Origin: JAOPZW01 sp034664395
GTDB taxonomy: Bacteria; Actinomycetota; Thermoleophilia; Solirubrobacterales; Solirubrobacteraceae
DNA length: 22,784 nt
Direction of reading: 5' to 3'
Assembly (NCBI GenBank): GCA_034664395.1
Contig: JAXDHQ010000201.1
Location: forward strand, 1-22,784
The notes beneath the pieces were generated by a model. The model searched no databases. It saw only the letters and a program-made list of their open reading frames with translations, and had not been told where the DNA came from. Below, piece by piece: positions 14,498-20,696 of the stretch (its first letter is position 1; each line of letters starts with the position of its first letter). A program made the position numbers and the translations under genes.

Positions 14498-15031
14498 CTA
14501 GCTCTGGTTGAAGAAGCCCTTTTCGATGAGCTCAGCGCGCTCCTCTGCCGAGATCTCGACGTTGCGCGGCGTGAGCATGAACACCTTGTCGGCGATCCGC
14601 TGCATGCCGCCGTCGAGGGCGTAGGTGAGCCCGCTGGCGAAGTCGATCAGGCGCTTGGAGAGGTCGGTATCGACGCCCTGCAGGTTCAGGACGACCGGGA
14701 TCGAGTCCTTGAACCGGTCGGCCACCTGCTGGGCGTCGTTGAAGCTCTTCGGGATGACGAGGTGCACCCGCACCTCGCCGCGGCCGTTGCCGGCGCGGAC
14801 CGAGCGCAGGACGCTCGTCGGTCGGGACGGGACGTCGTCGTCGGCGAAGATGTCGTCGAACTCGTCGCGCCGGCGCCGCGCTCCCAGCCGGCGCACGTTG
14901 GGACGCTCGCGATAGCGATCCTCGAGCTCGGCCTCGGGCTCGGGCTGCTCGTCCTCCTCGGCGTACGGGTCACGCTCCTCGGCCAGGCCGAAGTACACGA
15001 GCGTGCGGTGCCATGAGTCGCGGAACGCCAT
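14498..15031 (-). CDS. sepF: cell division protein SepF
   Basis: SepF anchors FtsZ to the membrane. The 177-residue protein starts with an amphipathic membrane-binding helix (MAFRDSWHRTLVYFGLA), followed by an acidic then Arg-rich linker (20-80). The SepF core runs from about residue 85 to 165: VHLVIPKSFNDAQQVADRF, VVLNLQGVDTDLSKRLIDF, SGLTYALDGGMQRI, VFMLTPRNVEI. I choose the ATG at 15031 because it places the helix at the N-terminus and has CTGGAG just before it. An in-frame TTG at 15055 would add eight residues. The neighbours pgeF and yggS upstream match the ylmD-ylmE-sepF order; ftsZ is not in the window. A TAACCT box ten bases upstream may give it a separate promoter. Confidence 0.95.
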   Translation of the reverse strand: MAFRDSWHRTLVYFGLAEERDPYAEEDEQPEPEAELEDRYRERPNVRRLGARRRRDEFDDIFADDDVPSRPTSVLRSVRAGNGRGEVRVHLVIPKSFNDAQQVADRFKDSIPVVLNLQGVDTDLSKRLIDFASGLTYALDGGMQRIADKVFMLTPRNVEISAEERAELIEKGFFNQS

Positions 15032-15041
15032 CTCCAGCGGA

Positions 15042-15047
15042 AGGTTA
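15042..15047 (-). promoter_or_regulatory. possible -10 box before sepF
   Basis: On the minus strand TAACCT lies ten bases before the sepF ATG, inside the 42-base gap after yggS. It would give a leader of only three or four bases. A TTGCAG lies 19 bases further upstream and is a poor -35. It could allow sepF expression independent of pgeF-yggS. Confidence 0.3.
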
Positions 15048-15073
15048 GCCCCCAAGGGCGATTCTCCTGCAAC

Positions 15074-15706
15074 TTACGTATACAGAATCGTGCCGAGCCG
15101 CACGATCGTCGCACCCTCCTGTGCGGCCACCGCGTAGTCCTGGCTCGTCCCCATCGACAGCTCCGGCAGCCCGCGCTCGGCGGCCAACTCCGCGAGGGCG
15201 GCGAACCAGCGGCGGCTGTCCTCGGGCCGGGCCGCCACCGGCGGCATCGTCATCAGCCCGACGACCTTCACCGGCGAACGCTCCAGGAACGGGCCGAGCT
15301 CCTCGGGGAGGATCCCCGACTTGCCCTCCTCGCGGGCCACGTTGACCTCGACGAGGACCTCGGTCGCGTCGGTGCCGTGGCGGCCGAGCTGCTCGAGCGC
15401 CGAGTCGCTGGCCACCGAGTGGATCCACCGCGCCCGCGGCACGATCTGGCGGACCTTGCGGCTCTGCAGGTGGCCGATGAAGTCCCAGGTGAGCTCGCGA
15501 TGCGCGGCGGCCTTGGCCTCGAGCTCCTGGGCGCGGTTCTCGCCCACGAGCGTGATCCCGGCCTCGGCCAGGACCCCGAGCTCCTCCATCGCGACGTACT
15601 TGACCGCGGCGAGGATCGCGACGTCCTCGCGGCCGATCTCCTCGCGCACCCGGTCCAGGTTGGCCGCCACGCGGCGGGCGTCCAGGCCCCGGATCAGCTC
15701 CGCCAC
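15074..15706 (-). CDS. yggS: YggS family pyridoxal phosphate homeostasis protein
   Basis: YggS/PLPBP binds PLP and keeps the pool of this cofactor balanced; it has no known catalytic activity. The 210-residue protein carries the PLP lysine K36 in AAVKYV, GENRAQE (55-61), WDFIGHLQSRK (74-84), LVEVNVAREEGKSG (118-131), LMTMPP (151-156) and MGTSQDY (185-191). The usual SKTK and MGMS sequences are changed to AVKYV and MGTS. The start is GTG, lying 13 bases inside the 3' end of pgeF, which couples the two. It is the ylmE position upstream of sepF. Confidence 0.92.
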   Translation of the reverse strand: MAELIRGLDARRVAANLDRVREEIGREDVAILAAVKYVAMEELGVLAEAGITLVGENRAQELEAKAAAHRELTWDFIGHLQSRKVRQIVPRARWIHSVASDSALEQLGRHGTDATEVLVEVNVAREEGKSGILPEELGPFLERSPVKVVGLMTMPPVAARPEDSRRWFAALAELAAERGLPELSMGTSQDYAVAAQEGATIVRLGTILYT

Positions 15707-16371
15707 GCGACCCCCGCCTGGCGCCCGGTCACGCCGCGGTCGCGGCGGTGGGAGAAGAAGCGCTCCGGGTCGCAGGACGTGCACAGGTCGCAGTCGTGGA
15801 TCTCCTGCACGCCGGCGACGCGCAGCCGGTCGCGGGCGATCGCCTTGAGGTCGAGCGTGCGCCCCGAGGTCCCGAACACCGACCGCACGTCGTTGCCGAC
15901 CTCGTAGCAGCACGGGCCGATGCCCGGGCCGATCGCGGCCGCCACCGGCCCCGGCCCCACGGCCTCGACGCCGGCCTCCAGCGCGCCGGCGGCCAGGCCG
16001 CGCCAGCCGGCGTGGACCATCGCCACCGCGCCCGGCGCGACGAGCGCCACCGGCAGGCAGTCGGCGACCAGGACGATGGCGGCGACGTCGTCGCGGGTGG
16101 TGGCCTGCCCGTCGGCGTCCTGCATCTCCTCGGCGTCGACGACGACGCGCGCGCCGTGGACCTGGCGGCCCTGGGCCAGGCGCCGCCCGCCGGCCAGCGC
16201 GCTCACCCGCCGGCGGTTGACGCGCACGTGGTCGGCGTCGTCGTCGGTCAGCAGGCCGAGGTTGAGCGAGGTGTACAGGCCCTCCGACACGCCGCCGCGG
16301 CGGCTGGTGAACAGGGCCGTGCCGCCGGGCAGCTCGATGGACAGGTGCTCCCCGTCGATGCGGACGCCCAT
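15694..16371 (-). CDS. pgeF: laccase-domain (PgeF/YfiH/YlmD) peptidoglycan-editing or purine nucleoside phosphorylase-type protein
   Basis: This 225-residue protein has the family zinc site H72 in GRQVHGARV, C105 in ADCLPV and H120 in MVHAGWRG. It also has GPGIGPCCYEVG (148-159) and the C-terminal CTSCDPERFFSHRRD (197-211). Members were first called multicopper-oxidase-like; later work showed removal of misincorporated L-Ser from peptidoglycan precursors (PgeF) and purine nucleoside phosphorylase or adenosine deaminase activity (human FAMIN/LACC1 relatives). The activity here is not decided by sequence. The ATG lies five bases after the stop of the lipocalin-like gene, so they are probably co-transcribed. 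Confidence 0.9.
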   Translation of the reverse strand: MGVRIDGEHLSIELPGGTALFTSRRGGVSEGLYTSLNLGLLTDDDADHVRVNRRRVSALAGGRRLAQGRQVHGARVVVDAEEMQDADGQATTRDDVAAIVLVADCLPVALVAPGAVAMVHAGWRGLAAGALEAGVEAVGPGPVAAAIGPGIGPCCYEVGNDVRSVFGTSGRTLDLKAIARDRLRVAGVQEIHDCDLCTSCDPERFFSHRRDRGVTGRQAGVAWRS

Positions 16372-16376
16372 GGCGC

Positions 16377-17372
16377 CTAGACGACCAGGAGCGCCAGGCC
16401 GGGGACGGGCGCCCGCTGGGCGTACTCGAAGTGGGCGGTGGCGTCGGCCACGAGGGTGTCGCGCAGGGTCCAGCCGAAGCGACCGCGCGAGGTCCGGTCC
16501 CAGACGAAGAGGCGCATCGATGCCACCTCGCTGTTGTAGCAGTACGCCGCGTCGCCGTCGGGGTCGAGGTAGGTGACGCCGACGAGCGACTGTCGCGGCG
16601 CGTCGATCTCGCCGACCACCCGGCGGCGGCCGTCGCGCGCCTCGAAGCGCCACGTGGACAGCCCGAACCGGCTGGTGGTGCGCGCCAGCGCGATCGGGCC
16701 GGTGGCGCGGAAGTCCTCTCCGCCGAAGCGTCCGACGACGGGCGTGCTCGGTCCGAGCTCGCGTCCCAGGCGCGCCAGGAAGACGCTGACCGCGTCGACG
16801 TAGGCGCCCGGGCGCGGCCCGCCGTCGAGGCCCTGCAGGTCGTTGGCGTGCGTCCACGCCCAGCGGACGGCGTGCTTGGAGCCCCACAGGTGCGCCTGGC
16901 CGCCGCGCGCCCCCTCGAGGACGATCTCGCGCCCGTCCACGCGCACCGTGCCCGACACGGCGAGGTCGGGGTGGACCAGGACGAGGACGGTGCTCGCCAC
17001 GCCGGCGCGGCGCAGCAGCGGCGACACGTGCTCGGCCGCCGGCAGCGTCGGCTCCCACGACAGCTCCCAGGCGGCGCCGGCGACGTCGCCGGCCATCCCG
17101 CGGTCGGAGAGGTCGGCCCCGGCCAGCGTCAGGCGGAACGGATCGGCCTGCGCCCGCAGCTCGGCGATCGGGTGAGTCGCCTTGCGCGCGACCCGCAGCC
17201 CGTCGCGGTCCATCGCCATGAACCACAGCGCGCATTCGGCCGGCCCGCGCAGCGGCGCGCGCATCGTGTAGCGGATCCACAGCCCCAGCCCGCTGCCGGG
17301 GTCGGTGGCGGACAGGTAGTGGGCCTCGTAGTGCCCGGGCGCACCGTCCCACTGCAGGACGTTGGGGTTCAT
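16377..17372 (-). CDS. lipocalin/tocopherol-cyclase-like protein of unknown function
   Basis: I do not recognise a named gene. The 331-residue protein is beta-rich and soluble, with no signal peptide. It opens with GHYEAHYLSATDPGSGLGLWIRY (about 13-35), where a substrate-like cavity is plausible, and has a Trp-rich centre GQAHLWGSKHAVRWAWTHANDL (158-179). The WG..HA..WAW.H.N pattern resembles proteins related to tocopherol cyclase, AttH and carotenoid 1,2-hydratase (CrtC), which have paired lipocalin-like barrels. That comparison is from memory and tentative. It starts the pgeF-yggS-sepF-proC-yggT-lspA-rluD run, the place held by ftsZ in many bacteria. A TAGCCT lies ten bases before the ATG. 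Confidence 0.6.
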   Translation of the reverse strand: MNPNVLQWDGAPGHYEAHYLSATDPGSGLGLWIRYTMRAPLRGPAECALWFMAMDRDGLRVARKATHPIAELRAQADPFRLTLAGADLSDRGMAGDVAGAAWELSWEPTLPAAEHVSPLLRRAGVASTVLVLVHPDLAVSGTVRVDGREIVLEGARGGQAHLWGSKHAVRWAWTHANDLQGLDGGPRPGAYVDAVSVFLARLGRELGPSTPVVGRFGGEDFRATGPIALARTTSRFGLSTWRFEARDGRRRVVGEIDAPRQSLVGVTYLDPDGDAAYCYNSEVASMRLFVWDRTSRGRFGWTLRDTLVADATAHFEYAQRAPVPGLALLVV

Positions 17373-17382
17373 CGGCGGGCAG

Positions 17383-17388
17383 AGGCTA
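17383..17388 (-). promoter_or_regulatory. possible -10 box before the lipocalin-like gene
   Basis: On the minus strand TAGCCT lies ten bases before the ATG, in the 30-base gap after vapC. Spacing matches the sepF box. It would start the pgeF-sepF cluster transcript just upstream of the coding sequence. Confidence 0.3.
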
Positions 17389-17402
17389 CCTGCGGGCCGG
17401 CG

Positions 17403-17816
17403 CTACGGCACGTGGCGCACGCCGGCCGGCCCGAGCGACGTGCGCGCGACCGCCGCCAGCCCGCCGTCCCCCGTGAGCAGGAGGGGCTCGTCGAGCGCCT
17501 CGGCCAGGGCGAGGTAGCTCGCGTCGTAGGCGCTCAGCTCGTCGCGCAGCGACCACACGCGCTCCCGAAGCGGCGCGTGCGGGTAGCGGATGAGTCGTGT
17601 CCGCGCGAGGTCGCCGGCGGCCTCCGTCGCACGCGCCACCGAGACGGCGCCGCGCCGCACGAGGCCGCGCAGCGCGTTGAGCGTCTCCAGCTCGACGAGC
17701 TCCGGCGCGTGCAGCGGCTCGTCCACGCGACCGCGCAGCTCCTCCTCGAGCGCGTCCAGCGTCGGCGGCCGCCCGAGGAGGAAGTCGGTCAGCGCCGAGG
17801 CGTCGACGACGATCAA
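17403..17816 (-). CDS. vapC: VapC-type PIN-domain ribonuclease toxin
   Basis: This 137-residue PIN-domain protein is a probable RNA endonuclease toxin. The acidic metal site is visible: D5 in IVVDASALTDFLLG, E44 in LVELETLNAL, D98 in YDASYLALAE and D117 in LTGDGG. No ATG or GTG precedes the first beta strand. The TTG that overlaps the vapB stop (TTGA) is the only sensible start and couples toxin to antitoxin translation. Together with vapB this is a complete type II toxin-antitoxin pair with an intact active site. It stands between pcnA and the sepF cluster, on the same strand, 30 bases before the lipocalin-like gene. Confidence 0.88.
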   Translation of the reverse strand: MIVVDASALTDFLLGRPPTLDALEEELRGRVDEPLHAPELVELETLNALRGLVRRGAVSVARATEAAGDLARTRLIRYPHAPLRERVWSLRDELSAYDASYLALAEALDEPLLLTGDGGLAAVARTSLGPAGVRHVP

Positions 17817-18037
17817 CGCCGCTTGCGCTCCGCCCTGATGACCTCCGCGCTGGACGGGCCGGTGTAGGGCTCGCGCTCGCGGATCCGTTCCGCGAGCTCG
17901 GCGACGGTCGGCTGACGCGCGATGTCGCTCACGCGCGCGAGCAGGTAGTCGTTGAGCGACGTCCCCGACATCGCGGCCTGGGACTTCAGCCGCCGGTGCA
18001 CATCCTCCGGGACGCCCCGAATCTGGACGTTGGCCAT
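17813..18037 (-). CDS. vapB: VapB-type ribbon-helix-helix antitoxin
   Basis: This 74-residue protein begins with a ribbon-helix-helix DNA-binding domain (VQIRGVPEDVHRRLKSQAAMSGTSLNDYLLARV, about 4-36). It ends in a charged tail (residues 46-74) that would wrap VapC. It is the FitA/VapB type common in actinobacteria. ATG 18037 is chosen because it places the beta strand at the N-terminus and lies seven bases after a TAGCAT box. Two in-frame ATGs further upstream are possible but weaker. Antitoxins of this family repress their own promoter; the palindromes at 18035-18084 are the likely sites. Confidence 0.88.
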   Translation of the reverse strand: MANVQIRGVPEDVHRRLKSQAAMSGTSLNDYLLARVSDIARQPTVAELAERIREREPYTGPSSAEVIRAERKRR

Positions 18038-18084
18038 GGACCACATGCTATCGCGGTCCATGCGCTGCATGCAAAGTGCATGCA
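18035..18084 (-). promoter_or_regulatory. vapBC promoter with two palindromic operator candidates
   Basis: On the minus strand a -35 TTGCAT (18069-18074) and a -10 TAGCAT (18045-18050) are 18 bases apart, with the vapB ATG seven bases beyond. CATGGACC (18035-18042) and GGTCCATG (18055-18062) are perfect 8-bp inverted arms around the -10. TGCATGCA occurs twice (18066-18073 and 18077-18084), each copy self-palindromic, three bases apart and covering the -35. This fits auto-repression by VapB-VapC. The TGCATGCA pair also forms a possible hairpin just after the pcnA stop, but no T-run follows. Confidence 0.6.
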
Positions 18085-19233
18085 CTACTCCAGCGCCGCG
18101 GCGAGCTCCTGCTCGCGGCCGGCGAGCTCCCCGTCGAGCTTGCGGTCGAGCGTTCTCCGCAGGCGAGCGCCGAGGTCCGGGCCCTCGGGGATGCCCGCGG
18201 CGAGGAGGTCGCCACCGTCGATCTCCAGGCGCACGTGGCGCAGCTCGTCCAGCCAGCGGCGCGCGTTCGGGCCGCCGGCGAGGGCGACGGCCTCGACCGG
18301 CGCGCCGCGGGCCGCCCGGGCGATCTCGGCGTTGGTGCGCGCCGCGCGCAGCGGCCCCCCGGTGCTGAAGCGCGAGGCGGCGGCCACGAGGTCGCGCTCG
18401 GCGGCGGCGAAGCCCATCTCGTCGAGCCAGGCCAGCAGGGCCCGGGCGTCCATGCCCGCCGTGCACGCGGCGAGCACGAGCAGGTCGGCGCGGCCGTCGT
18501 CGGGCAGCACGGCGAGCGCGTCGGCCAGCGCCCGCGGCCGCGGCTCGAAGCCGGCCGGCAGGTAGGCCGGGTTGAGCTCGCGCACGGCGTGCAGCGCCGC
18601 CGGCGGGTCGGGCTCGCGCAGCGCCAGGCGCAGCTCGGCGCCGAGGCGGTCGCCGCTGACCGTGGTCGCGTCGGCGTCGGCGGCGAGCGCCCGGGTGCGC
18701 TCGTCCACCGAGAAGCCGAGCCGGGCGGCGTACCGCGCCACCCGCCACACGCGCGTGGGGTCGTCGACGAACGAGCGGTCGTGCAGCACGCGCAGGACGC
18801 CGGCGCGCAGATCCTCCAGCGCGCCGTCGACGGCGGTGAGCGTGCCGTCGAGGCCGAGCGCGATGGCGTTGACGGTCAGGTCGCGGCGGCGGAGGTCCTC
18901 GTCCAGCGTCCCGGGCCGCACGTCCGGAAGCGCCCCCGGATGCGCGTAGCTCTCGGCCCGCGCGCGGACGAGGTCGAACGCGCACGCCCCGGCCCGCACG
19001 CGGACCGTGCCGAAGCGGTCGTGCGCCGTCAGCTCGGCGCCGAGCCGCTGCGCGGCGGCGTCGACGTCGTCCTCGCAGACGAGGTCGAGCTCCCGCGGCG
19101 AGCGCCCGAGCAGCAGGTCGCGGACCGCGCCGCCGACGAGGTGGACGCCCTCGCCGGGAGCGAACGCGGCCAGCAGCCGCGCGCCGCAGGGGTCGACGCG
19201 CAGCGCCTCCAGAGCCGCCTGTGAGCTGCGCAT
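18085..19233 (-). CDS. CCA-adding enzyme / poly(A) polymerase family nucleotidyltransferase
   Basis: This class II nucleotidyltransferase-fold protein of 382 residues adds nucleotides to RNA 3' ends, as tRNA CCA-adding enzyme, partial (A- or CC-) adding enzyme or poly(A) polymerase. Visible are VGGAVRDLLLGR (33-44), the acidic motif as ELD (48-50) where DxD is usual, TVRVRAG (76-82), RRRDLTVNAIALGLDG (115-130), and DDPTRVWRVARYAARLGF (157-174). No C-terminal HD domain motif is seen, and the remainder is the helical body and tail. The ATG (MRSSQAALEAL) is 30 bases from the divergent propeller gene. TTGGAT lies six bases before it, a poor -10. The exact nucleotide specificity is not decided. 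Confidence 0.85.
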   Translation of the reverse strand: MRSSQAALEALRVDPCGARLLAAFAPGEGVHLVGGAVRDLLLGRSPRELDLVCEDDVDAAAQRLGAELTAHDRFGTVRVRAGACAFDLVRARAESYAHPGALPDVRPGTLDEDLRRRDLTVNAIALGLDGTLTAVDGALEDLRAGVLRVLHDRSFVDDPTRVWRVARYAARLGFSVDERTRALAADADATTVSGDRLGAELRLALREPDPPAALHAVRELNPAYLPAGFEPRPRALADALAVLPDDGRADLLVLAACTAGMDARALLAWLDEMGFAAAERDLVAAASRFSTGGPLRAARTNAEIARAARGAPVEAVALAGGPNARRWLDELRHVRLEIDGGDLLAAGIPEGPDLGARLRRTLDRKLDGELAGREQELAAALE

Positions 19234-19251
19234 CGCGCAATCCAACCACGC

Positions 19252-19257
19252 TACCCT
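19252..19257 (+). promoter_or_regulatory. -10 box of a leaderless promoter for the beta-propeller gene
   Basis: TACCCT, six bases (cgcccg), then ATG at 19264: the same hexamer and spacing as at 11344. The box sits in a 30-base divergent gap, so the pcnA-type gene's own promoter must overlap it on the other strand. Confidence 0.55.
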
Positions 19258-19263
19258 CGCCCG

Positions 19264-20676
19264 ATGCTTCCGCGCCCGCGCGGCAGGCTGGGCTGGTTGG
19301 CGCTCGGGGGCGTGGTCTTCGCGCTCATAGCCGGTACTGCGGCCGCCATCGTCCTCGTCTCCCAGCCCGGCGACGTCTCCAACCCCGGGGTCCAGTTCAG
19401 CGACACCCAGGCCGTGCCGGCCCCCGCGCCGGTCCGGCAGGGCAAGCACCCGATGGACGACGGCTTCGTGTGGGCCGACTACGGCTACACCAAGCAGCGG
19501 ACCCGCTTCCTGCCGTTGCAGACGCCGCTGCGCCCGCCGTTCGTGCAGCGCTGGGCGGTCACCGGCAGCGTGCTGATGGAGTTCCCGCCGGTCATCTGCG
19601 GGCGCTCGCTCTACCTGGAGAAGAACAACGGCGCGCTGTACCAGGTCAGCCGCATGACCGGGAAGGTCAACTGGAAGGTCAAGCTCGGCGCCCTCGCCGC
19701 GTCCTCGCCGGCGTGCGCGGGAGGCAGCGTCTACGCGGTGGTGCTCTCGCGCGGCAACGGGATCGACGCCGGGCGCGTCATGGCCCTCGACGCGCGCGAC
19801 GGCCGCACGCGGTGGTCGCGCAAGCTGCCCTCGCGAGCCGAGTCCTCGCCGCTGGTGGCCGACGGGCGCGTCTACTTCGGGACCGAGGACGGCACCGTCT
19901 ACGCGCTGCGGGCCAGCGACGGCGCCGTGCGCTGGCGCTACAGGGCCGGCGGCGCGGTCAAGGGCGGCCTGGCGCTCGACAACGGGCGGCTGTTCTTCGG
20001 CGACTACGGCGGCAACGTCCATGCCATCCGCCAGGGCAACGGCACCCAGATCTGGCAGAGCTCGAGCGCCGGCAGCGCCTTCGGGCTGCGCGCCGGGAGC
20101 TTCTACTCGACGCCGGCGGTCGCCTACGGGCGCGTCTACCTGGGCTCGCTCGACGGCTTCGTCTACTCGTTCAGCGCCGCCGACGGCCGCCTCGCGTGGC
20201 GCCACAAGACCGGCGGCTACGTCTACTCGTCGCCGGCCGTGGGAACCGTGCCCGGCGTGGGGCCGAGCGTCTACATCGGCTCCTACGACGGCAACTTCTA
20301 CGCCTTCGACGCCCGCTCGGGGCGCGTGCGCTGGACCCACAACGCCGGCGGCAAGATCTCCGGCGCCCCGACCGTCGTCGGCGACCTCGTCTTCTACTCG
20401 AACCTGTCGCGGCGCTCGTCGGCCGCCCTCGGCGCGGCGACGGGGCGGCCGGTGTGGTCGATCGGACGCGGCGCGTTCAACCCGGTGGTCTCCGACGGCA
20501 AGCGCCTGTACTTCCTGGGCTACTCCAGCCTGTTCATGCTGTCGAGCCCGCGCCAGGGCCAACTGGACCGGCGCGCGCTGCAGCGCTACGAGCACCCGCA
20601 GAGCCCGGCGCACGCCAAGGGCAAGGGCAAGGCGAAGGCCAAGCAGCCGGCGAAGAAGAAGACGACCAAGCGCTAG
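19264..20676 (+). CDS. membrane-anchored PQQ-type beta-propeller protein
   Basis: This 470-residue protein has one N-terminal transmembrane helix (about 10-33, after an Arg-rich start), so the rest is probably outside the cell. Residues about 95-435 are a beta-propeller of PQQ/PQQ_2 repeats with recurring G.vYfGt.dG.vyAldA.dG..rW blades: VYFGTEDGTVYALRASDGAVRWRY, LFFGDYGGNVHAI, VYLGSLDGFVYSFSAADGRLAW, VYIGSYDGNFYAFDARSGRVRW. Blades resemble BamB and PQQ dehydrogenases, but no dehydrogenase catalytic residues are evident, so binding or scaffolding is more likely. The last 20 residues are strongly Lys-rich with AK/GK steps, suited to binding wall polymers or nucleic acid. It starts with a leaderless-type ATG. 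The HD-GYP gene follows after 20 bases on the same strand. Confidence 0.85.
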   Translation: MLPRPRGRLGWLALGGVVFALIAGTAAAIVLVSQPGDVSNPGVQFSDTQAVPAPAPVRQGKHPMDDGFVWADYGYTKQRTRFLPLQTPLRPPFVQRWAVTGSVLMEFPPVICGRSLYLEKNNGALYQVSRMTGKVNWKVKLGALAASSPACAGGSVYAVVLSRGNGIDAGRVMALDARDGRTRWSRKLPSRAESSPLVADGRVYFGTEDGTVYALRASDGAVRWRYRAGGAVKGGLALDNGRLFFGDYGGNVHAIRQGNGTQIWQSSSAGSAFGLRAGSFYSTPAVAYGRVYLGSLDGFVYSFSAADGRLAWRHKTGGYVYSSPAVGTVPGVGPSVYIGSYDGNFYAFDARSGRVRWTHNAGGKISGAPTVVGDLVFYSNLSRRSSAALGAATGRPVWSIGRGAFNPVVSDGKRLYFLGYSSLFMLSSPRQGQLDRRALQRYEHPQSPAHAKGKGKAKAKQPAKKKTTKR

Positions 20677-20696
20677 CGTGGTTTGATCGCACCGGC

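Noticed and set aside
15032..15055. Upstream TTG start for sepF
   Set aside because: It would put eight residues before the membrane-binding helix and has no ribosome site; the ATG at 15031 is directly preceded by GGAG-like sequence.
19221..20696. Upstream extension of the HD-GYP/LuxR frame to a 1002-residue protein
   Set aside because: The added part is the alternative frame of the propeller gene and is Arg-rich without domains; the propeller frame has clear repeats and a transmembrane helix.
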